NCBI GenBank assembly: GCA_047495785.1
Contig: JBLDXI010000010.1
Location: 1 to 64,000 of the forward strand
Source of the DNA: Lepidodermella squamata
Taxonomy: Eukaryota; Gastrotricha
DNA: 64,000 nt
Direction: 5' to 3'
The notes beneath the pieces were generated by a model, which worked only from the letters and a program-made list of their open reading frames with translations, was not told where the DNA came from and searched no databases. Shown here in pieces: positions 1-9,221 of this stretch. The translations under genes were made by a program, and so were the position numbers. Each line of letters opens with the position of its first letter. The stretch's first letter is position 1.

Positions 1-134
1 ACACATCTCGTGAGAGTAGCTAAAATCATTATTTCTACTTTCATCATTATCTATCAATTTTCAAAATTCGCAGCAGAAATAAAAATATGGCTATCGGTAA
101 ATTCTCCCCGTTTTTAAAGTCTTCGTAATTTATT

Positions 135-404
135 ATGCATCAAACAACAGATATTCCGCGTGCTGTTTTACCGATCCTATTGCTGCTATCCCTGGTTACC
201 ATTTTAATCAGCTTTTTCGCTGTTATGGAAGTTCGCAATACTCAAGCCGAACTCCTTCACCTGCGGCAACTTGTCGAGTCTACTGAGCGGATGTTATATA
301 ATATAAATGATTTATTATTCCACTTAAACGGTGATTTATTTAGCCACATGGCTAATTGTTCGGTTGTCCCTACTTGCCGTAAATTAGCTATAAAGAAGAA
401 TTAG
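135..404 (+). CDS. Small membrane protein with coiled coil, left arm
   Basis: An 89-residue protein with a hydrophobic segment at about residues 11-30 (ILLLLSLVTILISFFAV), followed by a heptad-like helix (about 31-65) and a short Cys-containing tail. It looks like a single-pass membrane protein, but I do not recognise the family. The ATG is the first in frame and the stop lies 3 bases before the integrase ATG. An identical copy is on the right arm at 5866-6135, so the reading frame is supported twice. Its place in a compact viral-type gene cluster suggests a virion or membrane accessory role, which is inference only. Confidence 0.6.
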   Translation: MHQTTDIPRAVLPILLLLSLVTILISFFAVMEVRNTQAELLHLRQLVESTERMLYNINDLLFHLNGDLFSHMANCSVVPTCRKLAIKKN

Positions 405-407
405 GTC

Positions 408-1616
408 ATGCCACGTAATAAACACAATGCGAGACGTCTAGCTGAAGGAGATGCTAAAATAAACCACAGGTCAGACTTGAAATCGTTTGTTTTGAGCTTC
501 TATAATGATCCGAAACATGTTGGATCATTTCAAGGCCTGCGCAGATTATACTCAACACTTAAAGCTACATTACCCTTAGAGCTGAGAAATTCCTTACTCA
601 TAAAAAACTAGCTGAGATTATGAGCCATGATCGAACATATTCATTATATAAACCACTAAGTGTAAGAAACCGGAAGCAATTCATGCAATATGAAGTTTAT
701 GCTAGAAGTGACCTCTTTCTAGGTGATCTTCTTGAAGTTCAAGATTCAAGCCAAGATAATGATGGAACCCGCTATTTACTTACAATCAAAGACTGTTTTA
801 CGCGTTATGCTTTCTGTATTCCCTTACTTAACAAAGAAGGAAATTACACTGCTGAGAAGATCAGTAATTTTTTGAGCAGCCTAACACCTGATTTGCGTTG
901 CCGCTCTTTCACTACAGATTCTGGCGGAGAATTTATCAACAAAGAAGCTAAAAAAATATTTAAAAAATTCAATGTTTATTATTACACTACAACCTCCATG
1001 TTCAAGTGTTCACCCATAGAAATTTCAACCGTTGGCTTCGTAGAACTATTTCGAGGCATCAAATTGCAAATCATACGCTGCGTTACATCGATTACTTACC
1101 TTTTTCTTAGCGTCTTACAATCAAATGAAAAATCGCAGCACTAGGGTTGCCCCGTTAGAATTATGGCTAGCTTCCCCAGAAGATCCTATAAATTTGGTTG
1201 CTTACAATAATGTTTTTGGAAAAAGAGATCAATTGATGCTTGAAAAGCGCAAGAATTTACTATACAAACCGACTTTTTCTGTCGGTGATTGTGTTAGAAT
1301 TAGTCGTGTAAAGGATTTATTTCACAAAGAAGGAGATTTCATTTTTACTGAAGAATATTTTTTTATCGACCGCATAGATACTTGTACCATCCCCGACAAG
1401 TATTATCTCCGTGATACTCTGAATAAGCGTATTCAAGGTAGTTTTTACGATTGGCAGCTTCAGATAGCACATCCGCAAGAAACATATTTAATAGAAAAAG
1501 TTCTGAAGCATCGCACTATAAATGGCAAGAAACAGGCTCTTGTGAAATGGCAAAACTGGCCGATTGAAGCCGCTAGTTGGATTGATGCAAACGAGATCAA
1601 AACCTTGGCCTCATGA
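408..1616 (+). pseudogene. Chromodomain integrase, left-arm copy with two frameshifts
   Basis: This is the same gene as the intact right-arm integrase (4651-5862), but its frame is broken twice. Single-base deletions relative to the right arm lie near 591 (a run of C) and near 1024 (a run of T). The pieces read 408-611, 620-1144 and 1125-1616, and the last holds the chromodomain. Everything else matches the other arm, so the breaks are either very recent decay or uncorrected assembly errors in homopolymers. The last four bases overlap the next start codon (ATGA at 1613-1616). Confidence 0.75.
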
Positions 1617-1816
1617 ATAGAGTTCCTACGACTCCACTCTTAGCTTTCCTACAAAAGCCATCTGTGCGTGTAGGGGCCTACATTTTTTTCCTTCTAATAA
1701 CCGTTTGGCTTATAGAAATTTCAAACTATTTATTCAAAACTAAGCTCCCCCCTTTTGGCAACAGCGCAATCCTTACTTTAGAAAAGATAGATAAGGATAA
1801 CATAACAAATGCTTAG
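1613..1816 (+). CDS. Small single-pass membrane protein, left arm
   Basis: A 67-residue protein with one strong hydrophobic segment at about residues 21-40 (VGAYIFFLLITVWLIEISNYLF) and a short polar tail. Its ATG overlaps the integrase stop as ATGA, and its own stop overlaps the next ATG by 8 bases, as in densely packed viral genes. I know of no recognised family. The identical copy at 4451-4654 supports it. Confidence 0.55.
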   Translation: MNRVPTTPLLAFLQKPSVRVGAYIFFLLITVWLIEISNYLFKTKLPPFGNSAILTLEKIDKDNITNA

Positions 1817-3028
1817 CATCCAGGAGGACTTCTTTATTTATTTACCCTCGAATGCCTCATATTCTCAACATCCGGCGAATACTCCGTCGGATTATCAAGT
1901 TGCTCTCCCTGTCCCAATTTGCGTACCCGATTGCCGTGCTTATGAAGTAGCCCTACTTGAGGCTACAATTCCTGTTAGGTGGAGTAGCATTGATCGTCAT
2001 ACAGTCTATGTGCTTGATTGTAACTGGCTGAAATCTTTTAAAAACGACATTATTGCTAATTATTTAACAAATCCTGGCTCTTTGCCACATCGGATGAAAA
2101 GTTTCAACAATCCATGGGAAACTGGCTTTATTAACAAAGTAAATTTCGGAGGTGAATATTTTGCGAATATAACCAAACTAATCGATCACTTTAATGAAAA
2201 AATATCCATCTCAAGTAGTAATGGCTCTATTTTTGCTCATTATGATTCAGTCAACAAAAAAACTAAAATTACCTGTAAATGGCCATATTCTATGTTTATA
2301 CCTTCAGATTCTGCTGGCCTCTTAGGTTTTGTGTCTCCAATAGAACAGAATACACCGTCTGGAGTTTTCATTTTTCCCAAGCCCCAAAAAATGACGAGCC
2401 AGAATTTAATGAAGTTTCCACTTTTGATATAAAGTCAACGTATGCCTTGGCATATGCGTGGAATATGAGCCACCAAATTCGTGAAAATCCACACATTTTA
2501 TTCAACTCAGTTGGGATTGTTAGGCTTTCTAGCAGACCAAAACTTAAGGAGGATGCAAATAATGAGACAGCGGCGGTAGAAAATCAAGAAGGCGTAAATT
2601 CAGCACAGCACTTTGATTTTTCTGAGCAAACAGTAATCACCAAAGATAATGATTTACCGCCTGCCTTTATTTATGCATGCTATGAAGAAAGTGCTACAGC
2701 TCAATACAACATTCAGTTGAATTATGGCAATAACTCACTGTTCATTTACTGCTCAGTTGCAGCGGATGTTTTTGTTGGAGATTGCCAAGCTAGCCTCCTT
2801 CGAATGATAACCTATTCTACGATGGCTTCTGCTACGGCAAATTCAGACTTGTCATCACATTTTACAGTGATTTATAACTCGGGCCTATATTTACCTTTAA
2901 AAGCCAATTTTATAGATTCAATTCAAGTTCAAATCCGCCGCGATAACGGGGCATTGATCGATTTTGTGGATGGTAGCAAAGTTGTATTGCTACTTCATAT
3001 TCGCCGAAAAACCGGAGCCTTATATTAA
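1809..3028 (+). pseudogene. Candidate virus-like structural protein, left arm, one frameshift
   Basis: A protein of about 405 residues read as two overlapping frames, 1809-2432 and 2279-3028, with the break near 2383 in a short G/C run. The N-terminus (FFIYLPSNASYSQHPANTP, then a long polar, beta-rich stretch) resembles proteins I associate with animal Polinton-type elements, where a short FxxxLPSN-type start precedes a beta-rich body. I cannot say whether it is a penton, hexon or another virion component. No catalytic motif is visible. The other copy (3236-4458) is broken at the same spot in the opposite direction, so neither arm encodes the full protein as assembled. Confidence 0.55.
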
Positions 3029-3073
3029 TATAAGTGGCTGAGTTCTAATTATTAATATTACCGAAGATGCCCC

Positions 3074-3190
3074 AGCGGAAATGGTCCAGGTTAGCACCCG
3101 CTCCAGCTCCATAGCCTGCTATCAGCGGGGAGGAGTGTTGGCGGAGAAAAAACTGCTGGTACTTGTCAACGTTTTGGTTAGAATAAGCTA
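3074..3190. other. Unique spacer at the centre of the palindrome
   Basis: A 117-bp sequence between the two arms, GC-richer than either arm and present once. It has no coding frame and no obvious internal symmetry. It could be a real element terminus or recombination site, or sequence caught at a fold-back joint. It does not match the PacBio hairpin adapter, so a simple missed-adapter read does not explain it. Confidence 0.5.
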
Positions 3191-3235
3191 GGGGCATCTT
3201 CGGTAATATTAATAATTAGAACTCAGCCACTTATA

Positions 3236-4458
3236 TTAATATAAGGCTCCGGTTTTTCGGCGAATATGAAGTAGCAATACAACTTTGCTACCATCCACAA
3301 AATCGATCAATGCCCCGTTATCGCGGCGGATTTGAACTTGAATTGAATCTATAAAATTGGCTTTTAAAGGTAAATATAGGCCCGAGTTATAAATCACTGT
3401 AAAATGTGATGACAAGTCTGAATTTGCCGTAGCAGAAGCCATCGTAGAATAGGTTATCATTCGAAGGAGGCTAGCTTGGCAATCTCCAACAAAAACATCC
3501 GCTGCAACTGAGCAGTAAATGAACAGTGAGTTATTGCCATAATTCAACTGAATGTTGTATTGAGCTGTAGCACTTTCTTCATAGCATGCATAAATAAAGG
3601 CAGGCGGTAAATCATTATCTTTGGTGATTACTGTTTGCTCAGAAAAATCAAAGTGCTGTGCTGAATTTACGCCTTCTTGATTTTCTACCGCCGCTGTCTC
3701 ATTATTTGCATCCTCCTTAAGTTTTTGGTCTGCTAGAAAGCCTAACAATCCCAACTGAGTTGAATAAAATGTGTGGATTTTCACGAATTTGGTGGCTCAT
3801 ATTCCACGCATATGCCAAGGCATACGTTGACTTTATATCAAAAGTGGAAACTTCATTAAATTCTGGCTCGTCATTTTTTGGGGCCCTTGGGAAAAATGAA
3901 AACTCCAGACGGTGTATTCTGTTCTATTGGAGACACAAAACCTAAGAGGCCAGCAGAATCTGAAGGTATAAACATAGAATATGGCCATTTACAGGTAATT
4001 TTAGTTTTTTTGTTGACTGAATCATAATGAGCAAAAATAGAGCCATTACTACTTGAGATGGATATTTTTTCATTAAAGTGATCGATTAGTTTGGTTATAT
4101 TCGCAAAATATTCACCTCCGAAATTTACTTTGTTAATAAAGCCAGTTTCCCATGGATTGTTGAAACTTTTCATCCGATGTGGCAAAGAGCCAGGATTTGT
4201 TAAATAATTAGCAATAATGTCGTTTTTAAAAGATTTCAGCCAGTTACAATCAAGCACATAGACTGTATGACGATCAATGCTACTCCACCTAACAGGAATT
4301 GTAGCCTCAAGTAGGGCTACTTCATAAGCACGGCAATCGGGTACGCAAATTGGGACAGGGAGAGCAACTTGATAATCCGACGGAGTATTCGCCGGATGTT
4401 GAGAATATGAGGCATTCGAGGGTAAATAAATAAAGAAGTCCTCCTGGATGCTAAGCAT
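3236..4458 (-). pseudogene. Candidate virus-like structural protein, right arm, two frameshifts
   Basis: Mirror copy of the 1809-3028 gene. The N-terminal piece is 3871-4458 and the C-terminal piece 3236-3784. Relative to the left arm there are two extra bases in the G/C run near 3881-3886 and one extra A (one extra T on the plus strand) near 3722-3726, so the frame is lost twice. Protein content is otherwise the same as the left copy: polar, beta-rich, with no catalytic signature. The upstream neighbour overlaps its start by 8 bases, as in the left arm. Confidence 0.55.
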
Positions 4459-4654
4459 TTGTTATGTTATCCTTATCTATCTTTTCTAAAGTAAGGATTG
4501 CGCTGTTGCCAAAAGGGGGGAGCTTAGTTTTGAATAAATAGTTTGAAATTTCTATAAGCCAAACGGTTATTAGAAGGAAAAAAATGTAGGCCCCTACACG
4601 CACAGATGGCTTTTGTAGGAAAGCTAAGAGTGGAGTCGTAGGAACTCTATTCAT
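4451..4654 (-). CDS. Small single-pass membrane protein, right arm
   Basis: A 67-residue protein identical to that at 1613-1816. It has one hydrophobic segment in the N-terminal half and overlaps the integrase stop (ATGA) and the following start. Function unknown. Conservation between the arms and tight overlap with both neighbours are the reasons for calling it. Confidence 0.55.
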   Translation of the reverse strand: MNRVPTTPLLAFLQKPSVRVGAYIFFLLITVWLIEISNYLFKTKLPPFGNSAILTLEKIDKDNITNA

Positions 4655-5862
4655 GAGGCCAAGGTTTTGATCTCGTTTGCATCAATCCAACTAGCGGCTT
4701 CAATCGGCCAGTTTTGCCATTTCACAAGAGCCTGTTTCTTGCCATTTATAGTGCGATGCTTCAGAACTTTTTCTATTAAATATGTTTCTTGCGGATGTGC
4801 TATCTGAAGCTGCCAATCGTAAAAACTACCTTGAATACGCTTATTCAGAGTATCACGGAGATAATACTTGTCGGGGATGGTACAAGTATCTATGCGGTCG
4901 ATAAAAAAATATTCTTCAGTAAAAATGAAATCTCCTTCTTTGTGAAATAAATCCTTTACACGACTAATTCTAACACAATCACCGACAGAAAAAGTCGGTT
5001 TGTATAGTAAATTCTTGCGCTTTTCAAGCATCAATTGATCTCTTTTTCCAAAAACATTATTGTAAGCAACCAAATTTATAGGATCTTCTGGGGAAGCTAG
5101 CCATAATTCTAACGGGGCAACCCTAGTGCTGCGATTTTTCATTTGATTGTAAGACGCTAAGAAAAAAGGTAAGTAATCGATGTAACGCAGCGTATGATTT
5201 GCAATTTGATGCCTCGAAATAGTTCTACGAAGCCAACGGTTGAAAATTTCTATGGGTGAACACTTGAACATGGAGGTTGTAGTGTAATAATAAACATTGA
5301 ATTTTTTAAATATTTTTTTAGCTTCTTTGTTGATAAATTCTCCGCCAGAATCTGTAGTGAAAGAGCGGCAACGCAAATCAGGTGTTAGGCTGCTCAAAAA
5401 ATTACTGATCTTCTCAGCAGTGTAATTTCCTTCTTTGTTAAGTAAGGGAATACAGAAAGCATAACGCGTAAAACAGTCTTTGATTGTAAGTAAATAGCGG
5501 GTTCCATCATTATCTTGGCTTGAATCTTGAACTTCAAGAAGATCACCTAGAAAGAGGTCACTTCTAGCATAAACTTCATATTGCATGAATTGCTTCCGGT
5601 TTCTTACACTTAGTGGTTTATATAATGAATATGTTCGATCATGGCTCATAATCTCAGCTAGTTTTTTATGAGTAAGGGAATTTCTCAGCTCTAAGGGTAA
5701 TGTAGCTTTAAGTGTTGAGTATAATCTGCGCAGGCCTTGAAATGATCCAACATGTTTCGGATCATTATAGAAGCTCAAAACAAACGATTTCAAGTCTGAC
5801 CTGTGGTTTATTTTAGCATCTCCTTCAGCTAGACGTCTCGCATTGTGTTTATTACGTGGCAT
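4651..5862 (-). CDS. Polinton-type integrase with C-terminal chromodomain
   Basis: An intact 403-residue protein. Residues about 90-250 form a retroviral integrase (rve) core: an Asp in LFLGDLLEVQ, then FTTDSGGEF with the second Asp, then a Glu in CSPIEIFNRWLRR, giving the D,D,E arrangement that coordinates metal for strand transfer. After a basic linker, residues about 355-400 (YLIEKVLKHR...ALVKWQNWP...SWIDANEI) are a chromodomain, probably targeting integration to chromatin. No RT, RNase H or gag-like region is nearby, which fits Polintons rather than LTR elements. Length fits Polinton integrases. The start is the ATG 3 bases after the preceding stop; the next gene overlaps at ATGA. Confidence 0.88.
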   Translation of the reverse strand: MPRNKHNARRLAEGDAKINHRSDLKSFVLSFYNDPKHVGSFQGLRRLYSTLKATLPLELRNSLTHKKLAEIMSHDRTYSLYKPLSVRNRKQFMQYEVYARSDLFLGDLLEVQDSSQDNDGTRYLLTIKDCFTRYAFCIPLLNKEGNYTAEKISNFLSSLTPDLRCRSFTTDSGGEFINKEAKKIFKKFNVYYYTTTSMFKCSPIEIFNRWLRRTISRHQIANHTLRYIDYLPFFLASYNQMKNRSTRVAPLELWLASPEDPINLVAYNNVFGKRDQLMLEKRKNLLYKPTFSVGDCVRISRVKDLFHKEGDFIFTEEYFFIDRIDTCTIPDKYYLRDTLNKRIQGSFYDWQLQIAHPQETYLIEKVLKHRTINGKKQALVKWQNWPIEAASWIDANEIKTLAS

Positions 5863-5865
5863 GAC

Positions 5866-6135
5866 CTAATTCTTCTTTATAGCTAATTTACGGCAAGTAG
5901 GGACAACCGAACAATTAGCCATGTGGCTAAATAAATCACCGTTTAAGTGGAATAATAAATCATTTATATTATATAACATCCGCTCAGTAGACTCGACAAG
6001 TTGCCGCAGGTGAAGGAGTTCGGCTTGAGTATTGCGAACTTCCATAACAGCGAAAAAGCTGATTAAAATGGTAACCAGGGATAGCAGCAATAGGATCGGT
6101 AAAACAGCACGCGGAATATCTGTTGTTTGATGCAT
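5866..6135 (-). CDS. Small membrane protein with coiled coil, right arm
   Basis: An 89-residue protein identical to 135-404: N-terminal membrane segment, then a Leu-rich amphipathic helix. It is the first gene of the right-arm cluster, and its stop is 3 bases from the integrase start. Family unknown. Confidence 0.6.
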   Translation of the reverse strand: MHQTTDIPRAVLPILLLLSLVTILISFFAVMEVRNTQAELLHLRQLVESTERMLYNINDLLFHLNGDLFSHMANCSVVPTCRKLAIKKN

Positions 6136-6299
6136 AATAAATTACGAAGACTTTAAAAACGGGGAAATTTACCGATAGCCATATTTTTATTTCTGCTGCG
6201 AATTTTGAAAATTGATAGATAATGATGAAAGTAGAAATAATGATTTTAGCTTAAAAAAAGACGGCACGCGATTAATCTTCCCTCATTCATTAAATCATT

Positions 6300-7411
6300 T
6301 TATTGTTGTTTGATATACAGAAAAAAAGGCGCCAATTTAACAAATGCTATTTTTATAAGAGATAACGAAAAACAGCCGCTCATAATCATTTTTCCAGTGT
6401 GAAACAGTGTGGCAGATACATTTAACTTTGGTTCATTTTCATTAGTGCTGACTTTGGAGAAAACACGTATACGCAACCCAGGAAAAAATTCTGGTTGGTA
6501 AACGCATATTTTAGGAAATTGAAAAGCTAGCAGGCTAAGATTGACAGTTTTATGTAAATCGTAGAACAATACTATATTAGTAATTATTGGGTCACGGATT
6601 ATCAACCGTCGATTAACAATTTTTCTGAGTGTAGCTTGAAGAACTCCAAAAGCAGTAACACAATTCGAGGCTGTTTTGGTACCACTACAAATTATAGCTC
6701 CGGATGAAAATAATAAAAACGTCGCGTTAAAAGCAGGTACTTTATAGAACAAAGCACTCGACATTTTTTTTGGGTTATATTTTGCACAAGGTAAAATTAG
6801 GGCTAGACTATCTAAATTAAATAGAAAATTTGACCTTGATTTAGCCATAATATTTGAAATAGAGTAATCAATATCATATTGTATATTATTTACTTCCATA
6901 TTTAATGGTGGGGATTTCAATAGAAAAAAAGGTTCAGTGCTAGATTGTAGCTTTAAATCAACAGGATAGGATATAGTCAAATTTATGATCGTGGTCGACT
7001 GTGATGCGGCTGATTGAAGGCTTGTAACATACTTGATTTCAGCTGTTTCTGTTTGAACTTTGCGATAGGTTGAGGGCAAATCATGACCAAAAAAGAGGCG
7101 ACAGAATCTTGCTTTCGTGACTCATGATTGGTAATTGGAACAGCTGGTTTATTTTTCGCCTTGCATGGCGTTTTCGCCGATTTAGCAACTGATTTCTTCT
7201 CAGTACCTATGACTTTTTTCTGAATTTTATGTTTAGCATTGCGTTTCGGTTGATTACGAACCGCAGTTTTTGCTAATCTAGAGGCTGATGTTTGTTCAAC
7301 AGGTTCCTTGGTAAACGTACTCGTATTCGGTTCATTCAGGTTTATTGGTACGAAATCATTGTTAGAAAAAAACAATGGAGAAGCCGGAGATGAATTGAAG
7401 AAAGCTTCCAT
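6300..7411 (-). CDS. TATA-box-binding protein homologue with basic N-terminal region
   Basis: The frame 6300-7121 encodes both halves of the TBP saddle. Repeat 1 has NLDSLALILPCAKYNPKK followed by LLFSSGAIICSGTK; repeat 2 has VYQPEFFPGLRIRVF followed by ATLFHTGKMIMSG. These match the family motifs (YNPKRF, FSSGKxVCTGAK, YEPELFPGL, F.SGKVVLTGAK) in order and spacing. It is strongly diverged and lacks normal conservation in the linker, so it is not the host housekeeping TBP. Upstream in another frame, from an ATG at 7411, is a Lys/Arg-rich, Pro/Ser-rich stretch of about 108 residues that probably forms the N-terminus. The two frames overlap at 7088-7094, where the minus strand reads TTTTTTG. 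The gene lies 49 bases from the palindrome and shares its minus orientation. It probably binds DNA to recruit polymerase to the element's promoters (inference). Confidence 0.8.
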
Positions 7412-7579
7412 AAATTCAGTAAGAAGAATAATATTCAAAGTTCTTGCGTTTGAAATGAAAAATGATCGAATGACGGAAGCCGGCCGCGGTGATTGGTTGG
7501 AGTTGCTGAGCCCCAGAACCTTCTGATTAGGAATGAATAAATAACAAAGGCATTATATAAATAAAATAAACTGACCAAA

Positions 7580-8386
7580 TTAGGTCGAAGAGCTGTTGTT
7601 GAAAGGTAAGACGGTAGCGACAGGTTGTAGTGCGATGGAGCGTTGCATGATGCCCGGCCATTTACTATTCGCACCTTCCTGCTGACCATTAAGAACATCG
7701 ATGACTGATGCCCATGGAATTTTCTGAGCGTGTTGATAGGGTGGAGGTACGACGTTCTGCATTTCTACTGAGACCCTACGACCTGCCCGAAGTAAAAGGT
7801 AGAATATGTGCCGCAGGTTTACGCTGACACCATTAAAGTTTTTTAACAAATCGTAAAATAAATGTTGGATGTAGATATATCGGCCTTCGGTGTAGGTAGG
7901 GTGTGCCGTTAGGCCATACCAGAAACTTTCTTCCAGGCCAGACACAATAATAGGGTTAGGGCTATCGTCGAGGCAATCATCCAAAAGGTAATCACTTTCA
8001 GTAAAAATAATTGAGTGACAAATGGACGACCATAAATCATCCTGGCGAACAAGGAGCGTGGTAGTATCATTTAGGATGCTCTTCCATAAATCATGCCCAA
8101 CGATGGAAGCACAGGTAGCTAAATTATATTCGGCAAAATGTTGAAAATTCGTGCCATCGTGGGTTGATGGGAAGAGACGAGCAACGGCTCTTTTGTAGCC
8201 GAGATAAACATGATCGATAGTAATATGTTGGCCTTTCGAGTTGGCAATCAAATCGAATATGGCGACTTCAGCGAATGTAATGCGTCCAGAGAGGGTATTT
8301 AGTGATATATTTAATGATTTCGGAGGAAAAAGTAAATCTTCTCGGTAGAAAATCGCTTCATAAGATTCATCATAGCCAATAATCAT
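7580..8386 (-). CDS. Orphan 268-residue protein next to the TBP homologue
   Basis: An uninterrupted 268-residue frame from an ATG, on the same strand and about 170 bases upstream of the TBP-like gene. It is acidic, rich in aromatic and aliphatic residues (YIYIQHLFYDLL, IFYLLLRAGRR), with no signal peptide, clear membrane span or zinc-binding motif. I do not recognise it. Its codon use and AT content match the integrase and TBP-like genes rather than the GC-richer IRF2BP exon, so I place it in the virus-like block. Confidence 0.6.
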   Translation of the reverse strand: MIIGYDESYEAIFYREDLLFPPKSLNISLNTLSGRITFAEVAIFDLIANSKGQHITIDHVYLGYKRAVARLFPSTHDGTNFQHFAEYNLATCASIVGHDLWKSILNDTTTLLVRQDDLWSSICHSIIFTESDYLLDDCLDDSPNPIIVSGLEESFWYGLTAHPTYTEGRYIYIQHLFYDLLKNFNGVSVNLRHIFYLLLRAGRRVSVEMQNVVPPPYQHAQKIPWASVIDVLNGQQEGANSKWPGIMQRSIALQPVATVLPFNNSSST

Positions 8387-8467
8387 AGCAACTTATTTGA
8401 CCTTGCTATCCCTACCTTAATCTTTGCTTTTATTCGATTTTCCTTGAGTAAAAAAATGTTTCTTATA

Positions 8468-8706
8468 TTTTTTAGATTACAGTTAAGTTGGATTGATAGG
8501 AGAAAGTAAAGTTTATTTACAAAACAAGTTAATGGACATATCAGGAAAGAAAGGAGTATTTATAAATGCTAATGGCCAAAGTAAAAAATATTTATTATAT
8601 TTTAGATTAAAGTTAAGGGGGATTGATAGGAGAAAGTAATGTTTATTTACAAAAAAGGTTAATGGAAAGTAAGGTGTATTTATATAAGCTAATGGACAAA
8701 GCAGGA
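8468..8706. repeat. Two diverged direct repeats of about 125 bp
   Basis: Sequence from about 8468 (TTTTAGATTACAGTTAAG, then GATTGATAGGAGAAAGTAA) recurs from about 8599 with about 85 percent identity, ending near 8706. The repeats are AT-rich and non-coding, between the orphan 268-residue gene and a small plus-strand frame. They may be promoter or terminus repeats of the element. Confidence 0.65.
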
Positions 8707-8839
8707 AAAAAGATGAGCTAGCTTGAGTTCTTAGATTACTGTATCTAATCAAGTATCTTTTTGGAAACTAAGAAAATTGATGGAAGCAGAAGACATGTAA
8801 GTTTGGTTCTTTTTTAAAAAATCTTGAATAAATTCTGTT

Positions 8840-9055
8840 ATGTTTAGTCGTGAACGCTTATATCAAGCACTGCTAAGCATTGACCATCTGCAACGAGCAA
8901 TGACAGCAGCTATAAACGAAATGTTGAACACACAATTGGAGGTTGAACAATTGATCAATGATGCATCACGATTTATGATAGCAACTCGAGCAAGAGATCA
9001 GGCATGCAGCCTAGATTGTGGTGATTGGAATTGTAATTACTGTTACAAAGATTGA
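8840..9055 (+). CDS. Small Cys-rich-tail protein of 71 residues
   Basis: ATG-started frame encoding a mostly helical protein (RLYQALLSIDHLQRAMTAA) with a C-terminal CSLDCGDWNCNYC cluster that could bind zinc or form disulfides. The family is unknown. It runs opposite to the other genes of the virus-like block. The Cys spacing and clean start argue for a real gene, but its size alone does not prove it. Confidence 0.4.
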   Translation: MFSRERLYQALLSIDHLQRAMTAAINEMLNTQLEVEQLINDASRFMIATRARDQACSLDCGDWNCNYCYKD

Positions 9056-9221
9056 AAAATTAAAAATAAATTATCATGTGTGCATTTTTTATATTACAAA
9101 TTAATTCCCAGAAAGAATGCAAAAGCATGACTCATAATAGTTTTAGAAAAAAAGTATGCCCGCTGTATATTTTATCATAAACATTGCGTACATTTATGGG
9201 GCAACGGATAAAACGCACTTA

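Larger units (their letters stand above)
18..6251. mobile_element. Palindromic Polinton/Maverick-like block with 3-kb inverted arms
   Basis: Bases 18-3073 and 3191-6251 are near-identical inverted copies around a unique, more GC-rich spacer (3074-3190). Each arm carries the same four genes in the same order: small membrane protein, chromodomain integrase, second small membrane protein and a candidate structural protein. A retroviral-type integrase fused to a chromodomain with no reverse transcriptase nearby is characteristic of Polinton integrases. No type-B DNA polymerase, packaging ATPase or protease is visible here. The differences I found between the arms are small indels, mainly in homopolymers. 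The structure may be a real fold-back element, giant gene-bearing terminal repeats, or an assembly palindrome. The element may continue left of base 1 and right to about 8.4 kb. Confidence 0.75.

Noticed and set aside
3074-3190. Palindrome explained as a missed PacBio hairpin adapter
   Set aside because: The spacer does not contain the adapter sequence, and it is longer than an adapter. Other fold-back artefacts remain possible.
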